Translations under genes and position numbers: made by a program
Source: Thermoproteota archaeon
Lineage (GTDB): Archaea; Korarchaeota; Korarchaeia; Korarchaeales; Korarchaeaceae
DNA: 64,000 nt
Reading direction: 5' to 3'
Assembly (NCBI GenBank): GCA_027492205.1
Contig: JAOZFN010000014.1
Coordinates: 1 to 64,000 of the forward strand
In this document: positions 24,820 through 34,700 of the stretch, piece after piece
How positions within the stretch are numbered: position 1 is the stretch's first letter
Layout of the letters: each line of letters starts with the position of its first letter
Notes under the pieces: model-generated
The model's database searches: none
Told to the model about the DNA's origin: nothing
Seen by the model: the letters and a program-made list of their open reading frames with translations, nothing else

Positions 24820-26703
24820 CTACAGGGGGAGCCTCCTCGATCTCCTCCGGCGACGCCTCTCCTCCTCCAGCAGTCCGGGTATATACTCGGCGAGCGCCTT
24901 CCTCCTCCTCTTGGCCAGCGCCTCCTCTATCGTGCCCCCCGTGACGATCTCGTAGACCCTCGCCACCTTCCCGGGCCTGCCCCTCAGCACCCTCCCGACC
25001 CTCTGTGCCATCTGCCTCGGAGAGCCGCTGCCGCTGGCTATGATGGCCACGTCGGCGTCCGGCACGTCGATCCCCTCGTCTAGCACTCGGGTCGTCACTA
25101 TCACGTCCAGGTCGCACCTCCTGAAGGCGTCGAAGATCTCGGCCCTCTCCCTGGTCTTCCCGACCATCAGGGCCGACCTGATGCCCCGCCTCTCCAGCTC
25201 CCTTTGGATGGCCTCGGCCTGGTCCACGTACTCGCAGAACACCAGTATCTTGCGCCCCCTCTCCGACTCCACGATGGACGCCACCACGGGGACCTTGGCC
25301 CTCGCCCTCAGGGCGTGCCTCTTCATCACGGCCAGCCTCGCGTTCTCGTCCCTAACCCTGGCCAGCTGGGCCATCATCGCCCTGCGCTCGTCGGGATCCA
25401 TCCTGACCCTGACCACCCTGTGCTCCACCCTCGCGAGCACGCCCATCTCGACGAGTTCCCTGTACCCCACCTTGTACACCACGTCGCCGGAGGAGAGGAA
25501 GATCAGGTGCTCGTTCCCGTCGCTCCTCTCGGGGGTGGCGGACAGACCCAGGCGGTACTTGGCCTTGCTGGCGAAGGCGACCCTCCTGAACGTCGAGGCC
25601 GGGACGTGGTGAACCTCATCGAAGATCACGAGGCCGAACAGGTCCCGGAGCCTGTCGACGTGCTTCGCGACCGAGTTGTATACCCCCACCACCACGTCGG
25701 CCGAGAGGTCCTTCTCCCTCCCGCTGAACTCCCCGGCCCTCACCCCCAGCTTGGACTCTATGAGCTCGCGCCACTGAGTGGCGAGCTCAACCGTGACGAC
25801 GCACACGAGCGTCCTCAGCCGGGTGCGGGCGATGGCCTCCATCCCGACGTAGGTCTTCCCTCCCCCCGTGGGGATCACGACGGTGCCGAACCTCTCAGCC
25901 TCCTCCCACCTGCTCACGGCCTCCTCCTGAAACTGGTAGAGCTGGTAGTCCCTCCTCGGGACGTCGATGGGCTCAGAAGGCCAAGCGACGTTCTCGATGA
26001 GCTCGAGCCCCTCCCGCGAGGCGAACCTCTTCAGGTGGTGGTACATGAAGGGCGGGACGAGGTACCTGGCCCTCCCGACCCTCTTGGCGAGCCTCGCCCT
26101 CCTCGCCTGCAGGCCGGACCTCGTCTGGACGTTCACCTCGATGGTGAACATGTCGTCCAGCCTGGCCAGCTGGTCCTGGGTCAGGCCCTTCGCCTCCACG
26201 AGCAGGCCCTCCGCGTGATCCGAGAGGGCTATCCTCCCGGGGCCGGTCGCCGTAGAGGCGGCCAGTCTGACGAGGTCCTCCCTCCAGTAGCCCCTGACGC
26301 CGGAGCGCAGGAGCTCGAGCACGCCCTCGACGCCAGATCCCCCCATCACCTCGGCGAGCCTCGAGCCCTCGAGGACCAGGTAGTCCCCTCTGCGCTCGAA
26401 CGGCTCCGGGGGCCGGTCCCTTCCCGGAGAGAAGATGGCCACGGTCCCCTCTCTGGCCATCTTCTCAAGTTCGACATCCACCGACCTCCGCACTTCGGCC
26501 ACGGCCTCTTCCACCGCTTCTTCCGGGACCCGAATCCTGCGCAGCACCCCCCACCCCCTCGCCAGCGCGAGCCCCGGGTCGAGGACCCACTCTCTCTTGT
26601 CCGGGTCAAACCTGCATATCTCCCTGATCTGCCCCAGAATCTCGTTGAACTCTCTGTCGTCCAGGCTCCTCGCGAATACCCGGCCTTTGATCCTGATCTT
26701 CAA
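24820..26703 (-). CDS. xpb: XPB/Ssl2-like SF2 DNA helicase
   Basis: 627 residues. Q-motif region YQFQEEAVSRW, motif I VVIPTGGGKTYVGMEA, Ia, motif II VIFDEVHHVPA (DEVH), motif III LGLSATPERSDG, motif IV-VI including KILVFCEYVDQAEA, VTTRVLDEGIDVPDADVAI and RQMAQRVGRVLRG. The N-terminal 230 residues include the damage-recognition/DRD-like part of archaeal XPB. Some archaeal XPB genes pair with the nuclease Bax1; no such partner is next to it here. Start TTG 26703. Confidence 0.92.
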   Translation of the reverse strand: MKIRIKGRVFARSLDDREFNEILGQIREICRFDPDKREWVLDPGLALARGWGVLRRIRVPEEAVEEAVAEVRRSVDVELEKMAREGTVAIFSPGRDRPPEPFERRGDYLVLEGSRLAEVMGGSGVEGVLELLRSGVRGYWREDLVRLAASTATGPGRIALSDHAEGLLVEAKGLTQDQLARLDDMFTIEVNVQTRSGLQARRARLAKRVGRARYLVPPFMYHHLKRFASREGLELIENVAWPSEPIDVPRRDYQLYQFQEEAVSRWEEAERFGTVVIPTGGGKTYVGMEAIARTRLRTLVCVVTVELATQWRELIESKLGVRAGEFSGREKDLSADVVVGVYNSVAKHVDRLRDLFGLVIFDEVHHVPASTFRRVAFASKAKYRLGLSATPERSDGNEHLIFLSSGDVVYKVGYRELVEMGVLARVEHRVVRVRMDPDERRAMMAQLARVRDENARLAVMKRHALRARAKVPVVASIVESERGRKILVFCEYVDQAEAIQRELERRGIRSALMVGKTRERAEIFDAFRRCDLDVIVTTRVLDEGIDVPDADVAIIASGSGSPRQMAQRVGRVLRGRPGKVARVYEIVTGGTIEEALAKRRRKALAEYIPGLLEEERRRRRRSRRLPL

Positions 26704-26889
26704 CGAGGCGGCCGCTCGGAGGTGTCGAATAAATCTCGCGCGAGGGAGCCGCGCGGTCGGCTTCCCGAACCGTGCGCGGTTCGCCCTGCCCTTCTACCCC
26801 GACCCCAGGTTGCGGCAACGAATTGTGCGCGCCGGCGAAGTGGCAGCAACGTTAATGGCTGTGCCTCTCTCAATGATGCGGCGGTTTTC

Positions 26890-27546
26890 ATGGAGGTGCC
26901 TGAGTTCAAGACGAGGGAGGAGGCCAAGGCGGCACTCGACAGGCTGGATGAGGAGCTGATTGATGGGAAGATCACCGAGGAGGAGTATCGCGCCAAGAAG
27001 GCGGCCATAGAGAGGCAGATAGAGCTCATGGACCTTGAAGACATGCTCATTGAGGGGAAGATCACCGAGGAGGAGTACAGGAAGGCCAAGGCCTCCCTGC
27101 TGGGGAAGGTCCAGTCCTCTCCCCCCGGGCCTGAGGAAGCCTCCGAGGTGGCCCAGAAGATCTCACAGATAGCGTCCAAGCTTGCCGATGTGAGGGAGAA
27201 GAGGGAGAAGCTGAGGGACCTCTTGATATCCAGGGAGATCAGCGAGCCCACCTTTCAGAAGCTTGACTCAGAGTATGAGGAGAAGCAGAACTCTCTCGAG
27301 CTCAAGATCAAGGAGCTCGAGGAGGAGGCTAGGAATAGGCTGAAGGAGATCGAGCAGAAGCTCGAGGAGATCAAGTTGATGAGGGAGGAGATAAAGGCGA
27401 GACACCTGCTGGGGGAGATGTCCGACGGAGAATTTCGACGCAGGGATGAAGAGCTAGCCAAACAGGCAGAGAGGCTCTCTAAGGAGAGGGACTCGATCTC
27501 TTCGGCCCTGAAGCTGGCCGGGTTGGAGGGGAGAGAATCTCACTAA
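26890..27546 (+). CDS. Coiled-coil protein with SHOCT-like repeats
   Basis: 218 residues, almost wholly charged helix. Two copies of an IDGKITEEEYRAKKA-type motif (about 22-40 and 46-62: LIDGKITEEEYRAKK, LIEGKITEEEYRKAK), and further weaker ones (LISREISEPTFQKL, LLGEMSDGEFRRRD), the pattern of SHOCT-like short helical domains, joined by long coiled coil (KIKELEEEARNRLKEIEQKL). No enzymatic motif. Some archaeal cell-division and secretion proteins look like this, but I do not assign one. ATG 26890 is the first Met of the compositionally coherent protein. Confidence 0.75.
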   Translation: MEVPEFKTREEAKAALDRLDEELIDGKITEEEYRAKKAAIERQIELMDLEDMLIEGKITEEEYRKAKASLLGKVQSSPPGPEEASEVAQKISQIASKLADVREKREKLRDLLISREISEPTFQKLDSEYEEKQNSLELKIKELEEEARNRLKEIEQKLEEIKLMREEIKARHLLGEMSDGEFRRRDEELAKQAERLSKERDSISSALKLAGLEGRESH

Positions 27547-27548
27547 AC

Positions 27549-27902
27549 TTGGGTCTCTACAAGGCCCAGATGACCACCCACCCACCGGAGACCGGATTCA
27601 ATCAAGAAGAGATGCTGAGTTGCTCAAAACTGTTCGAGAGGTCATCTAAGTCGGCCCTGTACAGTGACGCCTGGGGAGTTCGGGAGGGGAAGCCCCTTCC
27701 GCCGAATCGCTCGACGCTCGGATTTGAGGTGAGGCCCTGGATGTGGTTCCCGATTCTGGGAGTTCCCCTGCTAGCCGTCGTCCTCCTCGCGCTGTTGAAG
27801 GGCGCCCCCGCCGAAGAGGCGAGAATGAATCAGGAGGCGCGGCGTCTGCTGAAGAGATTAGATGTACTCGCCAGGGCGGCACCGCGGGAGGGGGAACGCT
27901 GA
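27549..27902 (+). CDS. Small single-pass membrane protein
   Basis: Open from TTG 27549, immediately after the coiled-coil gene's stop, to 27900. The only recognisable element is one hydrophobic helix (WMWFPILGVPLLAVVLLALL, about residues 64-83) followed by a charged tail (EEARMNQEARRLLKRL). The N-terminal 60 residues look low in coding quality; GTG 27729 or ATG 27741 would give a 57- or 53-residue protein starting just before the helix. Possibly cotranscribed with the coiled-coil protein. Confidence 0.45.
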   Translation: MGLYKAQMTTHPPETGFNQEEMLSCSKLFERSSKSALYSDAWGVREGKPLPPNRSTLGFEVRPWMWFPILGVPLLAVVLLALLKGAPAEEARMNQEARRLLKRLDVLARAAPREGER

Positions 27903-27926
27903 GAGGTCCGGGAGGAGTGAGACAAA

Positions 27927-29129
27927 TCACCACCTCCTCCCGTCTCCGGTGAAGGGCCTGAAAGCTATCTTGTCTTTCTCCCGGAGTATCCACCTGAGGA
28001 GCTTCTCGGCCCTGTCTGGGGGGAGGTTCAGGAACAGGGCGGCCAGGTGCTTGCAGAACATCTTCCTCTGAGACTGCCTCGTCCAGTCCGCGCAGTCGTG
28101 CAGGATAACGCCCTGCCTGACGTCTATCGTCACGTCGTAGTCCTTCACCCTGGCCATAAGGATGTCCGTCTTGTCCGTAACGACCACCACCTGGCTTGAG
28201 GGTATCTTTTTGGCCCTCTCCAGCCTCCTCTCGTCCGTCAAAATCCTGAGCATCTCGAGCACGCCCTCCCTGGGTTTGGGGGCCGCCCCCTTCTCCAACC
28301 CCTCCACGTACTCCTCCAGCGAGGATCCGGCCGCCCCGAGGGACTCCCTCCAGGACCTGATCCTCCTGAGGGCCTCCTCGTGCTGGGGGCCCGCCGCCCC
28401 CAGCATCCTCAGCATCTCCATGGCGTTCTCGGGCGCGTAGGCGTGATAGTGGTTGTTGAAGTAGCCGTAGACCCTCCTCACCGAGGATCCGGCCTCTTCC
28501 ACGGCCCTGGCCCAGGGCCTCAGCTCATCCTCGGAGTAGAGGTAGTTGTACGGGACTCTCCTCCCCCTCCCGTGCCACCTGAAGTAGGCCACGTCGGACG
28601 TGACCACGGCCCTCGGAGGGGCCCCGCCCCAGTCCGAGACGACGTAGGCGGCGCCGGCGGACTCCAGCATCTTGAGCACCCTCGGGTCGTCCCAGCTCGG
28701 GTGCCTGAACTCTATGGCGAGGGTGGCCCACTCCGGGGAGAGGGAGAGGAGGTGCTCAAGCCTGTCCGGCTTGGCCCTGAAGCTGGGCGGCAGCTGAACG
28801 AGGATCGGGCCGAGCTTTCCCGCCGAGCGGAGGGGCTCCAGAGAGTCGAAGAAGAGCTCTAGGTCGACCTTGATCCCCCTGTCGAGCCTGAGCCTCTTCC
28901 TGTGGGTCACTTCCCTGAGCATCTTGACCGAGAAGTCGAACCCCGCAGGGGTGACCCTCGCCATGCCCTCGACGGTCTCCCTGTCGAGGAGCTGGTAGAA
29001 GGTGGAGTTGACCTCCGTGGTGTTGAACAGCTTCGAGTAGAGCGTGAGCCTGGCCCCTCCCGACTTGGGGTAGAAGGGGCCCACCCAGTCGGCGTAGTCC
29101 CACCCGGAGGTCCCTATCCTGATGTCCAA
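27927..29129 (-). CDS. DUF72 protein fused to a SWIM-type zinc-finger tail
   Basis: 400 residues. N-terminal DUF72 TIM-barrel-like domain (about 1-235): starts IRIGTSGWDYADWVG, then NTTEVNSTFYQL, IEFRHPSW and YGYFNNHYHAYAP, all classical DUF72 landmarks. The extra C-terminal domain has the SWIM-like pattern HDCADW...MFCKHLAALFL (about 350-375), suggesting nucleic-acid binding. DUF72 has no settled function. A second, shorter DUF72 gene without the SWIM tail is at 49251. Confidence 0.85.
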   Translation of the reverse strand: MDIRIGTSGWDYADWVGPFYPKSGGARLTLYSKLFNTTEVNSTFYQLLDRETVEGMARVTPAGFDFSVKMLREVTHRKRLRLDRGIKVDLELFFDSLEPLRSAGKLGPILVQLPPSFRAKPDRLEHLLSLSPEWATLAIEFRHPSWDDPRVLKMLESAGAAYVVSDWGGAPPRAVVTSDVAYFRWHGRGRRVPYNYLYSEDELRPWARAVEEAGSSVRRVYGYFNNHYHAYAPENAMEMLRMLGAAGPQHEEALRRIRSWRESLGAAGSSLEEYVEGLEKGAAPKPREGVLEMLRILTDERRLERAKKIPSSQVVVVTDKTDILMARVKDYDVTIDVRQGVILHDCADWTRQSQRKMFCKHLAALFLNLPPDRAEKLLRWILREKDKIAFRPFTGDGRRW

Positions 29130-29218
29130 ATCTCTCCGGCAGACTGGCGGCCGCCCGCATTATAATTAATGGGGGGCAGTCTCGGGCGAGCCCAGCCCCC
29201 TCGGATCAAGCACTCACG

Positions 29219-29978
29219 GGGTGTCTACGGTGATCTCCCTGGACGTGGACCCGAGCGCGTGGAGCCCGGCTGGCGGGGCGGTCGTTGACCTGAGTGGCGA
29301 CTTGCTCACGCCTGCGGACGGGCCTGAACGTCGACCCATCCCGGCCAGCGCCCTGGTCACCCAGGCGAGGTCGTCTACAGGCCGCGCTACTGGTGCCGCG
29401 ACCCCCTTGAGGTGCGGATCGACGACCCAGGATCCAGACCCTGGAGACCCCACCGTCGCCCACGTGGGCCGCCCCAACCTGGAGGACCCTCAGACGTCGT
29501 CAAGGAGGGTGGATGGATCCGGCTTCCCGGTACTGACCTACGAGGTGCGGGGGGTGTCCGGCAAGCTTCTGGGCAGGGCCGTGGAGACGATGTTCAAGGT
29601 CTCTCTGAGCCTCTTCCTCTACGAGGCGGAGTTCCTGCTCTTCGTGCACTTGCTAGCCGAGTCCTTCAGCCCCGGGTGGACGATTAAGCATATCTCCTTC
29701 TCCTGGGTCTCTACTTACCCACCGACCTCTGCATCCTCCCCGCCCTGACGCCGACCCTGGAGGCCGTGGCGGGGACCTACCTGCTGCTGTGGGCGCTGAC
29801 CCCCCTCAAGCAGGTCTCCATCAGGTGCGCAGAGTTCCTGACGGTCTCGCCCGTCGCGAGGTTCGCGATCGGAATCGCGCCCCTCTTTTCGGCCGCGGGC
29901 CTGATACCCGCGTTAGCCGAGTTCCCCGGTGTATTCTCATCACACTCGGGGCAGGCCTCGGACCTCTGCTCTGAGTGA
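29219..29978 (+). pseudogene. Decayed fragments: surface-protein repeat joined to a membrane-protein remnant
   Basis: 29340-29550 is a damaged relative of the surface-protein segment at 43790-43990: both encode VTQGEVVYRP and xVGRPNLEDP...VVKEVD-SG-PVLT. Here the frame is shifted at CAGGCGAG (29367; the relative has one more G) and again at 29492 and 29508. From about 29550 the similarity ends; the sequence then encodes hydrophobic helices (FKVSLSLFLYEAEFLLFVHLL; later LEAVAGTYLLLWALTPLKQV) in two frames, switching near 29697, up to a stop at 29976. No intact gene remains in 29130-29998. Confidence 0.55.
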
Positions 29979-29998
29979 TCGACCTCCGGGAGTGTTAC

Positions 29999-30286
29999 TC
30001 ACCACCCCATGAGTTCCTCCCAGCTTCCCGGTATGAATCCCCTCTCTGTCGCCCGCCTCGCCGCGACTATCGCCCACTTCGGCGGCCTCCTCTCCCCCCT
30101 GCCCACCCTCAGCCCACACCCTGAGCAGTAGTCCGGCCCCACCATCCTGCCGAGCACCCTGTGCACGCCTAGGGAGCAGTGACCCTTGGGGCCGCCCTCT
30201 CCTTCAGCGCCACGGGCGAAGACTTGGAACCAGCGACAGTCCACGAGAGACCCCTTAGCTGGGAGGCTCGTCGCCATGCGACTCAC
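29999..30286 (-). CDS. Small cysteine-rich protein, unknown
   Basis: Up to 95 residues; no family recognised. The sequence has a plausible metal-site set: Cys in VDCRWFQVF, GHCSLGVHRVLG and PDYCSGCGLRVG (CxxC), and a charged C-terminal tail ending WEELMGW. A TATA-like GGTTAAATG lies upstream on the minus strand (about 30320-30328). Start GTG 30286 or ATG 30277. Coding status is moderately supported by Cys placement and low similarity to random translation of this GC-rich DNA. Confidence 0.45.
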   Translation of the reverse strand: MSRMATSLPAKGSLVDCRWFQVFARGAEGEGGPKGHCSLGVHRVLGRMVGPDYCSGCGLRVGRGERRPPKWAIVAARRATERGFIPGSWEELMGW

Positions 30287-30409
30287 CCCCGCCGAGGGAT
30301 TTCAGGGAGGGCCCCGCGCCCATTTAACCTTGCCGCCTCGGAGAACGTTTATCCGCCTCCGCGGGTGAGTGGGCTGGGCTGAGCCCGGGGGGCGGTCGAG
30401 AGGCCGGGG

Positions 30410-31285
30410 CTGGGAGTTGAGTTCATCGCGTCCCACTACTCGAACCCGAGAGTAGGGCGCACGATCGTCGACTTCTGCTGCGGCAGGTGGACGGCCGCCT
30501 GGCTCACAGACGGCAGGGTGGTGAGGTGGCTGGGCGGAAAGCCGCTTACCGTGGGCTTCGAGGGGGACCTAGGCCTCCTGACCTCCGGCCGCCTGGGCGC
30601 CCCGGTCAGGAGCCTCTACTCGACGGCGGAGCGGTACGCCCGACTCCGCGGTGAGGAGGACGTCTTTGACAGGGACAATGTCGTCGAGGCGACCGCGTTC
30701 TGGGACATCGACAACGACCCCGGGAGGTGGAGGGCGACCGTCGAGGCGGCCAGGGTCGTCGTGGATGCGCTCGAGTCGCTCGGGATTGTGAAATCAGTCT
30801 ACGTGATGTGGAGCGGAAGGGGAATGCACGTCAGGGTTCACGAGGGGGCGGTCTCCGCGGATGTCAGGCGGAGGGTGGGCGCCCTCGACGCGGCCTGGGC
30901 GCTCGTCGAGGACGTCAGGCTCAGGGTCGAGGGGAGGGTCGCGGAGCTGAGGTCGGAGTTCGAGGCGCCCAAGCTGAGGGTGGAAAACGAGGTCAGGCCC
31001 AGGGGCCTCTTCTCCGTCCCCCTGAGCCTGCACAGGAGCGTCAACGCGGTGGTCGTTTGCCTGAGCCCCGACGACTTGGACGACTTCGACCCGTCCTGGT
31101 CGGACCCGCAGAACTTCAGGTCCGCGGACTCGTGGAGGACGTTCGAGCCGGGAGAGGCCGACCAGGCCGTCCTCAGGGCGATCGAGGTGCACGGGGGATA
31201 CCCCAGCCCGCGGACCCGGGCCAGGCGGAGGAAGGAACCTCCGGTGGATGAGATGATAAGGAGGTGGCTGGATGAGGGGCCCTGA
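30410..31285 (+). CDS. Archaeo-eukaryotic primase (PriS-like) domain protein, apparent CTG start
   Basis: Small primase-fold polymerase domain, 291 residues. N-terminal FIASHYSNPRVGRTIVDFC and GRWTA resemble PriS-like N-termini; FWDIDND (Asp99/Asp101) is the catalytic DxD; MWSGRGMHVRVH (about 133-144) is the SGxGxH nucleotide-binding motif; LFSVPLSLHRSVN matches the R-x-P-x-SLH signature. No zinc knuckle or large subunit nearby. The first standard start, GTG 30518, would cut off 36 homologous residues; the frame is closed upstream by TGA at 30380, leaving CTG 30410 (GAGAGG six bases before it) as the only start. TATA candidate CGTTTATCC at 30345-30353. May be a stand-alone Prim-Pol. Confidence 0.75.
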   Translation: MGVEFIASHYSNPRVGRTIVDFCCGRWTAAWLTDGRVVRWLGGKPLTVGFEGDLGLLTSGRLGAPVRSLYSTAERYARLRGEEDVFDRDNVVEATAFWDIDNDPGRWRATVEAARVVVDALESLGIVKSVYVMWSGRGMHVRVHEGAVSADVRRRVGALDAAWALVEDVRLRVEGRVAELRSEFEAPKLRVENEVRPRGLFSVPLSLHRSVNAVVVCLSPDDLDDFDPSWSDPQNFRSADSWRTFEPGEADQAVLRAIEVHGGYPSPRTRARRRKEPPVDEMIRRWLDEGP

Positions 31286-31322
31286 CGGACGCTGAGGGAA
31301 ACCGGCCCCCGCCGCCGGGCAC

Positions 31323-31700
31323 GTGGGAGGCGTTGACTTGCCGGACCTTAGCGACGAGGAGAAGGCGAGGGTCGTCGAGCTGATACTCGCTGGGAGGGCT
31401 GAGGAGGCCCTCAGGATTGTGTGCGAGGCGCACGGCAGGTCCCCTCCCAGGGTAAGGGTGGGGAGGGTGAGGGGTCATTCCAGCTCCCTGGCCGTCTACG
31501 ACCCCAAGTCCGAGACCATATTCCTCTCAGACGGGAGTCTCTTCAGAGACCCCTTCGTCCTGCTCCACGAGCTCTATCATCACCTGAGGATGTTCGCAGG
31601 CAAGCACAGGGGCACAGAGAAGCACGCCGACAGGTTCGCCCGCGGGTTCGTTGAGGCCTACGCCAGGCTTAGGCGACGCGACGGAAAAACATTTGACTAG
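31323..31700 (+). CDS. Small HEXXH zincin-like protein
   Basis: 125 residues with a classical zinc-peptidase motif FVLLHELYHHLRM (His82, Glu83, His86) and, 13 residues later, TEKHADRFARGF, where Glu99 or His101/Asp103 can be the third ligand. The preceding strand SETIFLSDGS and ends resemble minimal SprT/ImmA-type or M48-like peptidase cores. GTG 31323 or, with GGGAGG upstream, TTG 31338. It lies between the primase-like and the giant membrane protein genes on the same strand. Confidence 0.65.
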   Translation: MGGVDLPDLSDEEKARVVELILAGRAEEALRIVCEAHGRSPPRVRVGRVRGHSSSLAVYDPKSETIFLSDGSLFRDPFVLLHELYHHLRMFAGKHRGTEKHADRFARGFVEAYARLRRRDGKTFD

Positions 31701-31726
31701 AGCCAACTGTAACGGCGTAATGAGAA

Positions 31727-31770
31727 CTTTTTATCTGGGGTGTGGAATCCACTGACTGGAGGAGAATTAG
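31727..31770 (+). promoter_or_regulatory. Promoter and ribosome site that decide the CTG start of the giant membrane protein
   Basis: CTTTTTAT at 31727-31734 is a TATA-like box; GGAGGAG at 31758-31764 is followed by AATTAG (ending in an in-frame TAG stop, 31768-31770) and CTG 31771. The gap of six bases is ideal for initiation at the CTG. Confidence 0.65.
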
Positions 31771-34700
31771 CTGAAGAGTTGGGTCATCCCCTTTCTAATC
31801 CTCCTCTCGTCGGCAGTCACTCCCCTGACGGCCCAGGGGGCGTATCTCGTCGGGGAGCCGGTCCGACTCGTCGTCACCGTAGAAAACCCGACGGAGGCGA
31901 CGCTGAGCTATGTGGCCACCCTGAGCGTCAACGGCACGGTCGTGAATCAAAGCAGAGTGACGGCCGAGCCCGACACCTCAGCCTCGGTTGAGCTGTCCTG
32001 GACGCCTGGTGCGCCGGGAACCTACGAGCTGAGGGTTGAGGTGAATGACGAGTCCGGCGAGCTCGTGAAGGTCGAGACGTACGTGATAGAGGTCGCGGTG
32101 CCCCCCCTCCCCGACCTGACCCTTGTGGATCTGCGGGTGCAGCCCAGCGAGTTCGGACCAGGCGACGCGGTCACGGTGTACGTTACCGTGGCCAACGTGG
32201 GAGACGCCGAGTCTCCGTCTGCCCCCATAGCCGTCACGGAAGAGCCGACTGGGAGGGTCGTCTACTTCGGGGAGGTTGAACCGCTGCCGCCGGGAGGGGA
32301 GGAGGTTCTCTCATTCGACTATCAGGTTCCTGGGGAGGAGGGCGAGTACTCGCTGGTGGTGAACCTCGATCCGGAGAATGAGATCGAGGAGAGTGACGAA
32401 GACAACTCGTTTGGGTTTGAGTTCCCCGTGTCTCCAGCCGAGACCGAGGCCCCCCTACCTCCCCCGACTGAGACCGAGGCCCCAACCCAGCCTCCAACCA
32501 GCCCGACCGCGCCGACCGAGACGGGGCGCCCACCTGCCGAGGAGGAGGGTGAGGTCCCCACGGCAGTCCTGGTGGTTGGGGCAGCCATAGCCGGCGCGGT
32601 GGCGTCCTACCTGGCTTGGAGGTCCTTCTACTTCCCGACAGGGCCAGGAGAGGCGCCTGCCGCGCGCTGCTGCCTGGACTGGAACGTGAGGCCCGGGGGG
32701 ACTATCTTGAAGACCGTGAAGCCCGTCCTTAGGTATGTGGAGGCTACTGAGGGCGGGCGCGGGGGGGAGACGCTGTACGTAAAGGCGCTCTTCGCTCCGA
32801 TAGGCGGGTACCTTCCCCTGGTGGCTAAGTGCGTCAACGTGGACTGGGTAGATGCCAGGGGAATTCTGAAGGGCTGTGAAGGCGGCTCCGGCGGGGAGGC
32901 TGGGGCAGTCCACGTGCCCATTCCGGAGAACGTCTCTTTCAGGTGGGAGATCTTGAGCGGTCCCGGCTACCTGCTCTCCACCCCCCCGCTATCTCACTCA
33001 CACTCGTCCGTGGCGGAGGGCCCAGCCGCGATCTACGTGGCCCCGCCGTTCGTGATGGAGGATCCCGGCAGGCGCATACGGGAGAGGATAAGGGAGGGAA
33101 GGGAGGCTCTCATCCGCCTGACCGTGGACGACCCGGAGGGTCAGCTGAAGGGACTCGACTCCCCCATCGAGGAGAGGCACTTCAGGATAGTCCTGGTGGG
33201 GCAGGGCCTCGCGCTGCGAGACCCGACCCTCAACGAGCCCCTGGACGAGTCTGACCTAGGCAGGTGGGCCGACTACTCAGAGGTTGGGGACGCCATCTCG
33301 CTCGACGAGTTCGACTGGATCAGGCCGGGGCGCACACCAGAACCTAGCTCCGGGGAGGTGAAGCGCATCGAGGCTCGGCTGGAGGAGGTTCGGAGGCGCA
33401 GGAGGGCGGAGGAGGAGGCCCTGAGGCAGAGAGAGGGGCTGCTCCGGGAGAAGAGGAGGGCGCTGGAGAGGGCCGAGAGGGAGCTCAGGAGGATGAACTC
33501 GGAGCTAGGGCGGGTGGAGGGGCAGCTGGAGGATCCGTGGAGGGCCTGGCGGGGCGCCAGGGGGGAGGCCCGCAGGCGCGTGGAGGGGAGGTACAAGCCC
33601 GAGATAGAGGAGCTCAGGAGGAAGAGGAGGGAGCTCTGGAGGTCGCACCTCGAGGAGGTTCGCAGGGCGAGGGAGGAGGGGAGGAGCGACGAGTACGTCA
33701 CGGAGCTCAACAGGAGGTTCGGAGAGCAGTCGGCTGAGATTGACCGAGAGATTGGAGGGCTGCTGCGGAGGATGGTGAGCGAGATAGGGGAGGCGCAGAG
33801 GGAGATCGGCCTTCCCTCCCAGCCAGGTCCCGGACTCGAGCGGCATCTAGAGTCGCTGAGGCGGAGGAGGGAGGAGCTGGCGAGGGCCCTCGACGGGAAG
33901 AGGAGGGAGGTTGAGGCCCTCAGGAGGGAGGTCGAGGAGCTCGAGGGGGCCGTAGAGGACCTCAGGGGGAGGGTCGAGGATCTCAGGTCGGAGGAGGAGG
34001 GTTGGCGCTCCTCCCTGGAGTCCGCCAAGGCGAGGGCTGGGGCCGAGGAGGAGTGCGGGCCGGCATTCGGGTGGGAGGACGCCAAGTCCATCGAGGGGGA
34101 GCTGCTGACGCCCCTCAGGTTGTACGACCGAGATTCGCTCGACTCGGAGTCTCCAACTCCGGAGAGATGTCAGATCGAGGTGAGGCCGAGGGAGATATTG
34201 ATACTGAGGGCCAGGGCTGAGGACGTGGACCGGCTGAGGCTGTGGATAGAGGACGGTCAGTCAGTCGAGTTGGAGGTCAAGGACTGGCTCAGGTTTGAGT
34301 GGTCTTCGAGGTGGGTGGACGGCGGCAGGCACGGCGTGGGGCCAGGGAAGTTCTTGGTGACGAGGGAGGGCGAGACCGTGATATTCCTGGCCCCGGAGGA
34401 GGAGGGAGACGTCGAGATAACCTGCGAGATATACGACAGCGGTATTCAGCATAGAGACGGCAGGCTGGAGAGGAGCACGAAGCTCCGGGTGAGGGGCCCA
34501 GACCCCCTGTCGTCCATCGAGGAGGGGCTGAAAGAGCTGGAGAAGATCATTCACCGGCCCAGCGAGGGGGAGTGGGAGAGACCCGACTACGACCGCAGGC
34601 CCAGCGAGAGGCTGGGGGATTTGGAGAGGTGGATGGTAATCGACGCCCGCACAACCAGGCACTGTCTCGAGCAGGTGACCGAGGAGTGCTCGTACAACCT

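Noticed and set aside
25204-26889. Very long open frame on the plus strand joined to the coiled-coil gene
   Set aside because: It is antisense to the XPB helicase gene; Pro/Arg/His-rich translation is an artefact of GC-rich codons. Only the part from ATG 26890 is real.
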